A stretch of 7,978 nt of DNA. It comes from an uncultured archaeon (GTDB taxonomy: Archaea > Micrarchaeota > Micrarchaeia > Micrarchaeales > CABMGC01). Shown here in pieces: positions 5,021-7,978 of this stretch. The translations under genes and the position numbers were made by a program. The DNA lies in assembly GCA_902385515.1 (NCBI GenBank), contig CABMGC010000076.1, positions 1-7,978 on the forward strand. The letters are read 5' to 3'. The first letter of the stretch is position 1; the number at the start of each line of letters is the position of its first letter. Under the pieces are notes generated by a model. That model was not told the origin of the DNA, searched no databases, and saw nothing but the letters and a program-made list of their open reading frames with translations.

Positions 5021-5917
5021 ATGAGCACGGGACACCTGCGGGGGGCAAGGCGCGCGCAGACGGCGATAGAGTACCTGACCACCTACGGCTGGGCGATCCT
5101 CATCATAGCCACCGTGCTCGGCGCATTTTTCTCACTGGGAGTTTTCAATTCTACGACCTTCCTGCCTAGGGCGCTCGCCGGCGCCTGCCAGGTGAACCGG
5201 CCGGGGGGAGTGGGTTCGGCGCTACTGATAAACCTCAACGGCGTGTGCAACGGCGCTTATCCGCAGTCTGTAGCATACTTCAAGGCCTCGCCCGCAGGCT
5301 ACGTCACGGTCAACGCGCCAGTAGGCCTGCTGAACACCGCCGCGGGCGGCACCAACGCAGTCTCCTTCTGGATGAACTGGACAGGCGGCTCGGGCCAGGT
5401 GCCTTTCGGTTTCGGCAAGTACGGCATACTAACGTCCGCAACGTGCATCGGATTCACGACGGGCAGCGGAGACATATACGGAACGAGCGCCAACGGCATC
5501 GCCAACACCTGGGTGATGGTAACCGCCAATTTCAAAAACGGGGCGGTCACGAACAGCATCTACATCAACGGAATGCAGTCCGCATCGTGCGGCAGCAGCG
5601 CGGCGTCCGGGAACGTCCTAACAAACGGCATGGGCCTCGTGCAGATTTCGGGGACGCGGGCGGACGCCGGACAGGTTCCCACCCAGACCTTCCAGGGCGA
5701 GATATCCAACGTACAGATTTACAACACCTCCCTCAGTTCTGCCGAGATATCCGCGATTTACCATGAAAAGATCGGAGGAGCTCCTATAAGGCTGCAGAAC
5801 CTCGTGGGTTGGTGGCAGCTCAACGGTGACGTCAACGACTACGGCGGGGCCAACCTCAACGGCCAGTCCAGCGGGCTGACTTTCTCCAACACCTGGATAA
5901 ACAGCTACGCGCGCTGA
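5021..5917 (+). CDS. Class III signal peptide (type IV pilin-like) protein with LamG-like domain
   Basis: This is a predicted surface or pilus protein. From the ATG at 5021 (298 residues), a short basic leader (RGARRA) is followed by QTAIEYLTTYGWAILIIA (13-30), a class III signal peptide. Prepilin peptidase would cut between Ala12 and Gln13, leaving Glu at mature position 5, and the hydrophobic helix (about 23-42) would anchor or assemble the protein. Outside, a concanavalin A/LamG-like beta-sandwich spans roughly 80-250: AVSFWMNWTG, GIANTWVMVTANF, SIYINGMQ, and FQGEISNVQIYNTSLSSAEI (224-243). A second short motif, NLVGWWQLNGDVNDYGG (260-276), resembles the opening strand of another LamG unit. 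Cys56, 76, 142 and 190 could form two disulfides. The gene has its own TATA-like box and is convergent with the reductase, with 3 bp between stops. LamG suggests glycan or surface binding; that is inference. Confidence 0.88.
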   Translation: MSTGHLRGARRAQTAIEYLTTYGWAILIIATVLGAFFSLGVFNSTTFLPRALAGACQVNRPGGVGSALLINLNGVCNGAYPQSVAYFKASPAGYVTVNAPVGLLNTAAGGTNAVSFWMNWTGGSGQVPFGFGKYGILTSATCIGFTTGSGDIYGTSANGIANTWVMVTANFKNGAVTNSIYINGMQSASCGSSAASGNVLTNGMGLVQISGTRADAGQVPTQTFQGEISNVQIYNTSLSSAEISAIYHEKIGGAPIRLQNLVGWWQLNGDVNDYGGANLNGQSSGLTFSNTWINSYAR

Positions 5918-5920
5918 CCT

Positions 5921-6637
5921 TCATTCTCCCCACATCTCCGCCTTTATCGATTTTCCGTCGATGCCCATGCTGGTCAGCGCCGCCTTGAGCGCGTTGACGA
6001 AGGCCATGGGGCCGCAGATGTAGCATACTCTTTCAGATACGTCAGGGACGTACTTTTTTATCATGTCTGCGTCTATCCTCCCGGTCTGGCCGGTCCAGTC
6101 ATCCCCTGGCTGGGGCCTCGTGACAGTGACTGCGAGCCTGAGCTCTTTGCGCTCCTTCATCTCGTCAAGCGTGTCCCTGCACAGCATCTCGTAGGGGTAG
6201 CGTATGCTGCATATCATGCTTATGTCGAGCTTAAGGTCCGTGCTCTCCGTGTACTTCATGAGTGATATGAAGGGCACTATGCCCGTGCCTCCCGCTAGGA
6301 AAAGGAGCTTTCCGCCCGAGTTCGGCTCGATCTTGAACTGGCCGTACGGCGCGGATATGTAGTAGACGTCGCCAGGCTTGGCGTCCTCGAGCTTGCTGGT
6401 GAGCATGCCGTGTATCATGGTTATTATGAAATCGAAATAGTCCGCGTTAGGCGAGCTCGCGATGGAGTATGACCTGCCTATTTCCTCGCCTGTGTCCTTG
6501 TTCCTCCAGTAGAGCATCGCGAACATGCCCGGGGTGAAGTCGACCTTTTCGCCGTCCTGGGATCTGAACCTGAACGTGAATACGTCTGGGGTGGTCTTCA
6601 CCACGCTCTCGAGCACGTATGGTTTCTTGTTTATCAT
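5921..6637 (-). CDS. FAD/NAD(P)-binding oxidoreductase of the ferredoxin-NADP reductase superfamily
   Basis: This 238-residue flavoprotein is predicted to pass electrons between NAD(P)H and a one-electron partner. The N-terminal FAD barrel has RSYSIASSP (55-63), where RxYS binds flavin, then GMLTSKL (77-83) and APYGQFKIE (96-104). The nucleotide domain has GGTGIVPFISLMKY (116-129), the Rossmann pyrophosphate loop, and CGPMAFVNALK (208-218). The C-terminal Trp236 in AEMWGE may stack on the flavin ring, as aromatic residues do in this family. There is no 2Fe-2S ferredoxin domain as in oxygenase reductases, and no C-terminal cysteine cluster as in dihydroorotate dehydrogenase PyrK, so it probably uses a separate partner. 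None is encoded nearby. The ATG at 6635-6637 has a TATA-like box about 29 nt upstream, indicating a separate, nearly leaderless transcript. Substrate and physiological partner cannot be told. Confidence 0.88.
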   Translation of the reverse strand: MINKKPYVLESVVKTTPDVFTFRFRSQDGEKVDFTPGMFAMLYWRNKDTGEEIGRSYSIASSPNADYFDFIITMIHGMLTSKLEDAKPGDVYYISAPYGQFKIEPNSGGKLLFLAGGTGIVPFISLMKYTESTDLKLDISMICSIRYPYEMLCRDTLDEMKERKELRLAVTVTRPQPGDDWTGQTGRIDADMIKKYVPDVSERVCYICGPMAFVNALKAALTSMGIDGKSIKAEMWGE

Positions 6638-6660
6638 TTCAACACGCCATGCGAATGAAG

Positions 6661-6670
6661 GATTATAACT
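6661..6670 (-). promoter_or_regulatory. TATA-like box for the flavin reductase
   Basis: GATTATAACT on the plus strand (AGTTATAATC in the gene direction) is centred about 29 nt upstream of the reductase ATG. This spacing predicts a start just before the ATG. A second AT patch at 6687-6697 is further away and less well placed. Confidence 0.45.
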
Positions 6671-6733
6671 CTATCTTCGCAAAGCTGTATTTTAAACTTT
6701 TCCGGGCGCTCGGCAAGCATCGTAGCCGCAGAA

Positions 6734-7069
6734 TCAGTTCTTCGGGCTTGCGGAGGCGCTCCTGACCATGCTCTCGCACTTCTCGAGCTGCTTTATGACT
6801 TCCTTGAGCTTCGGGTTTATGCCGTAGCCTAGGTCGTACCCGTGCTCAGTCCTTATGTGGGTGGGCTGCAGCACGTTGAGGTTCATGGAAAGGTTCCTCA
6901 GGGTTATGATCAGCGTCTTCCTTGTGAAGCTCTTGCCCAGAACGGCATAAAGCTCTCTGGTCGTCCTAGGGGACTTCGCCATCAGAAGCTTCAGGACCGC
7001 AAAGTTCGGCCTGCTCATAAGCTTCCTGAGCATCCAGATCTCATCTTCCCCACGCTCCTTTCTTGCCAT
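6734..7069 (-). CDS. Small winged-helix DNA-binding protein, probable transcriptional regulator
   Basis: The 111 residues form one compact domain. After a charged N-terminus, helix 1 (RPNFAVLKLLMAKSP, 20-34) is followed by RTTRELYAVLGK (35-46) and the probable recognition helix SFTRKTLIITLRNLSMN (47-63). A wing-like segment, THIRTEHGYDLGYGI (70-84), then leads to a C-terminal helix KLKEVIKQLEKCE that may dimerise. This order fits archaeal wHTH regulators of the ArsR/MarR/PadR style, but I cannot name a subfamily. No ligand-binding domain or metal cluster is seen; there is a single Cys (98). The ATG at 7067-7069 has a TATA box about 27 nt upstream, so it is probably leaderless. The gene is divergent from the secretion ATPase, and the shared region has repeated ATAAACG sites, consistent with self-regulation or control of the ATPase. 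That link is inference. Confidence 0.75.
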   Translation of the reverse strand: MARKERGEDEIWMLRKLMSRPNFAVLKLLMAKSPRTTRELYAVLGKSFTRKTLIITLRNLSMNLNVLQPTHIRTEHGYDLGYGINPKLKEVIKQLEKCESMVRSASASPKN

Positions 7070-7071
7070 AT

Positions 7072-7147
7072 CGTTTATTTGGCGCGCTTAATTATATAAA
7101 CGTATCCGAACTTGCCGTCAGGGCACGATTCCGTAGGGTGATAAACG
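7072..7147. repeat. Three copies of ATAAACG between divergent genes
   Basis: The 7-mer occurs at 7072-7078 (as CGTTTAT, inverted), 7096-7102 and 7141-7147. The first two face each other across the TATA box of the winged-helix gene. Such clustering in a promoter region suggests binding sites for a regulator, possibly the adjacent winged-helix protein. No binding evidence exists in the sequence itself. Confidence 0.35.
7091..7100 (-). promoter_or_regulatory. TATA-like box for the winged-helix gene
   Basis: ATTATATAAA (TTTATATAAT in the gene direction) is a near-ideal archaeal TATA box centred about 27 nt upstream of the ATG at 7069. It overlaps one ATAAACG repeat (7096-7102), so a protein bound there could block TBP. 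Confidence 0.6.
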
Positions 7148-7151
7148 CAAT

Positions 7152-7161
7152 ATGCCGGCAT
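7152..7161. promoter_or_regulatory. 10-bp perfect palindrome (possible operator)
   Basis: ATGCCGGCAT is fully self-complementary and GC-rich inside an AT-rich intergenic region. It is upstream of every candidate start of the ATPase gene and just upstream of its first TATA-like patch (7171-7180). A dimeric regulator could bind it, but a 10-bp palindrome alone is weak evidence. Confidence 0.25.
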
Positions 7162-7223
7162 CTCCGAAAAGCATATTAATTACGCGTTGCAGTATATTAC
7201 ATCATGTTTTACTTTAGTAAAAG

Positions 7224-7231
7224 ATTATATA
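7224..7231 (+). promoter_or_regulatory. Candidate TATA-like box for the secretion ATPase
   Basis: ATTATATA lies about 24 nt upstream of the ATG at 7251, where the base composition changes from very AT-rich to coding-like. An alternative, GCATATTAAT at 7171-7180, is about 29 nt upstream of the ATG at 7204. Which one is used depends on the true start of the ATPase. Confidence 0.35.
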
Positions 7232-7296
7232 GTTTAGTAAATAGATTCAGATGCCGAGCGAGGAAAACCTCCTCCGAAAGGCCGCTGCCTTGCAAA

Positions 7297-7978
7297 ATGG
7301 GATTCTCCTTGGATTCGATCCCAGTCATTGCGGAGATCGACAGGGTCGGCGGCGCAGTTCCCCGCTTCATCGCGAAGGACGGCAACGAGTTCTCGTACGT
7401 CATCGGAGATTCCGGCAGGATGTCCGGATCGGATGTGCGCCTGATGGAGGAAGCCAAGTCTCTCGTAATAGACGAGCTCAGCAAGTCCCAAGAAAACGTC
7501 GACATTCTGTCGTTCAATTCGGCCAAGGCGATAGCCTCGCAGTTCATGTCCCGCAGCGTGCCTTTTGACAGGGCGGACTACCTCGCCTACTTTGTGGCGC
7601 ACGATACCGCGGGCTATGGCCCGATAGGCGTGCTGCTGGAAGACCGGAAAAACCTTGAGGAAATAGAGATAAATTCGCCTAGGTCTCCCATAAACGTCTA
7701 TCACGCCAGGTACGGAAGGTGCGCGACGAATCTCAGATTTGCTGACGAGCAGAGCTTCAGGCGCAGCATCAACAAACTGATTTACGATTCCGATAAGGAG
7801 CTGAGTGAAGACTCGCCCATAATAGATGCGCAGATACAAGAGGCGCGGATACACGCGCAATTGAGGCCGTACGCGCTGAGCGGTGCCGTCGCCTCAATTC
7901 GGCTAGGAAGCAGCAAGATAATAGGAATAGACTATCTGGTGAAGAAAGGCACAGCAACTTTCGATGTTCTTGCGTATG
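7297..7978 (+). CDS. Type II/IV secretion system ATPase (archaeal pilus/archaellum-type), N-terminal part, runs off window end
   Basis: These hexameric cytoplasmic ATPases (FlaI/TadA/VirB11 superfamily) power assembly of archaeal pili or archaella. From the ATG at 7297, 227 residues are visible and the gene continues past the window, so Walker A and B are not seen. The N-terminal domain shows AGYGPIGVLLED (105-116) and LEEIEINSPRSPINVYHARY (120-139), the family's GYGxIxxLLxD, IExIxxN and PIxVYH pattern. It continues with DAQIQEARIHAQLRPYALSG (177-196) and ASIRLG, matching the segment before the ATP-binding core. The frame is open back to an ATG at 7204 (31 extra residues), but 7204-7250 is about 80% AT and unlike coding DNA here. 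Another ATG at 7251 begins plausible coding sequence in a different frame (see findings). The 5' end is therefore uncertain. The pilin-like protein at 5021-5917 is a plausible client. Confidence 0.88.
   Translation, partial: MGFSLDSIPVIAEIDRVGGAVPRFIAKDGNEFSYVIGDSGRMSGSDVRLMEEAKSLVIDELSKSQENVDILSFNSAKAIASQFMSRSVPFDRADYLAYFVAHDTAGYGPIGVLLEDRKNLEEIEINSPRSPINVYHARYGRCATNLRFADEQSFRRSINKLIYDSDKELSEDSPIIDAQIQEARIHAQLRPYALSGAVASIRLGSSKIIGIDYLVKKGTATFDVLAY

Noticed and set aside
7103..7170. Possible small RNA in the intergenic region before the ATPase gene.
   Set aside because: A TGAT-like element is present, but no convincing C/D box pair, H/ACA hairpin or tRNA-like fold could be made by eye.
7234..7860. 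Minus-strand open frame of 208 codons opposite the secretion ATPase.
   Set aside because: The plus strand carries conserved secretion ATPase motifs; the reverse product is Arg/His/Tyr-rich without any domain.

Overview
The window looks archaeal, most likely from a DPANN-type lineage close to the Micrarchaeota/ARMAN group. The evidence is an aIF-1A C-terminus, a RIO1 kinase, an ERCC4/XPF nuclease, a Cgi121-like KEOPS subunit, ribosomal protein S8e, a class III signal peptide pilin fused to a LamG-like domain, and an archaeal pilus-type ATPase. TATA-like boxes lie about 20-40 nt upstream of many starts, and Shine-Dalgarno sequences are mostly absent, as expected for leaderless or short-leader archaeal transcripts. 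The lineage assignment is inference; the domain-level call is firm.

Layout. (1) Positions 3-212: tail of aIF-1A (+), convergent with RIO1 (-, 227-1015). (2) RIO1 is divergent from a short XPF-type nuclease (+, 1110-1772). (3) Positions 1795-2649: two small, AT-richer, coiled-coil genes of unknown function that share a heptad segment and may be diverged duplicates. (4) A Cgi121-like gene (-, 2668-3117) is divergent from an apparent operon (+): S8e (3194-3601), an unrecognised 154-residue protein with no ordinary start codon (3606-4070), and an ornithine/aspartate-type carbamoyltransferase (4075-4977). (5) A pilin-like LamG protein (+, 5021-5917) is convergent with an FNR-type flavin reductase (-, 5921-6637). 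(6) A small winged-helix regulator (-, 6734-7069) faces a type II/IV secretion ATPase (+) that runs off the window end. The intergenic region between them carries three copies of ATAAACG and a 10-bp palindrome.

Functionally, the first two-thirds is mostly information processing (initiation, small-subunit maturation, DNA repair, tRNA modification, ribosome) with one amino-acid/nucleotide enzyme. The last third holds surface-structure genes (pilin-like protein and assembly ATPase) and a redox enzyme. Points most worth checking are the ATA start at 3606, the ATPase 5' end where coding signal changes frame, the carbamoyltransferase with HPLPAF in place of HCLPAH, and the coiled-coil pair. I see no CRISPR array, rRNA, recognisable tRNA, insertion sequence or defence system.
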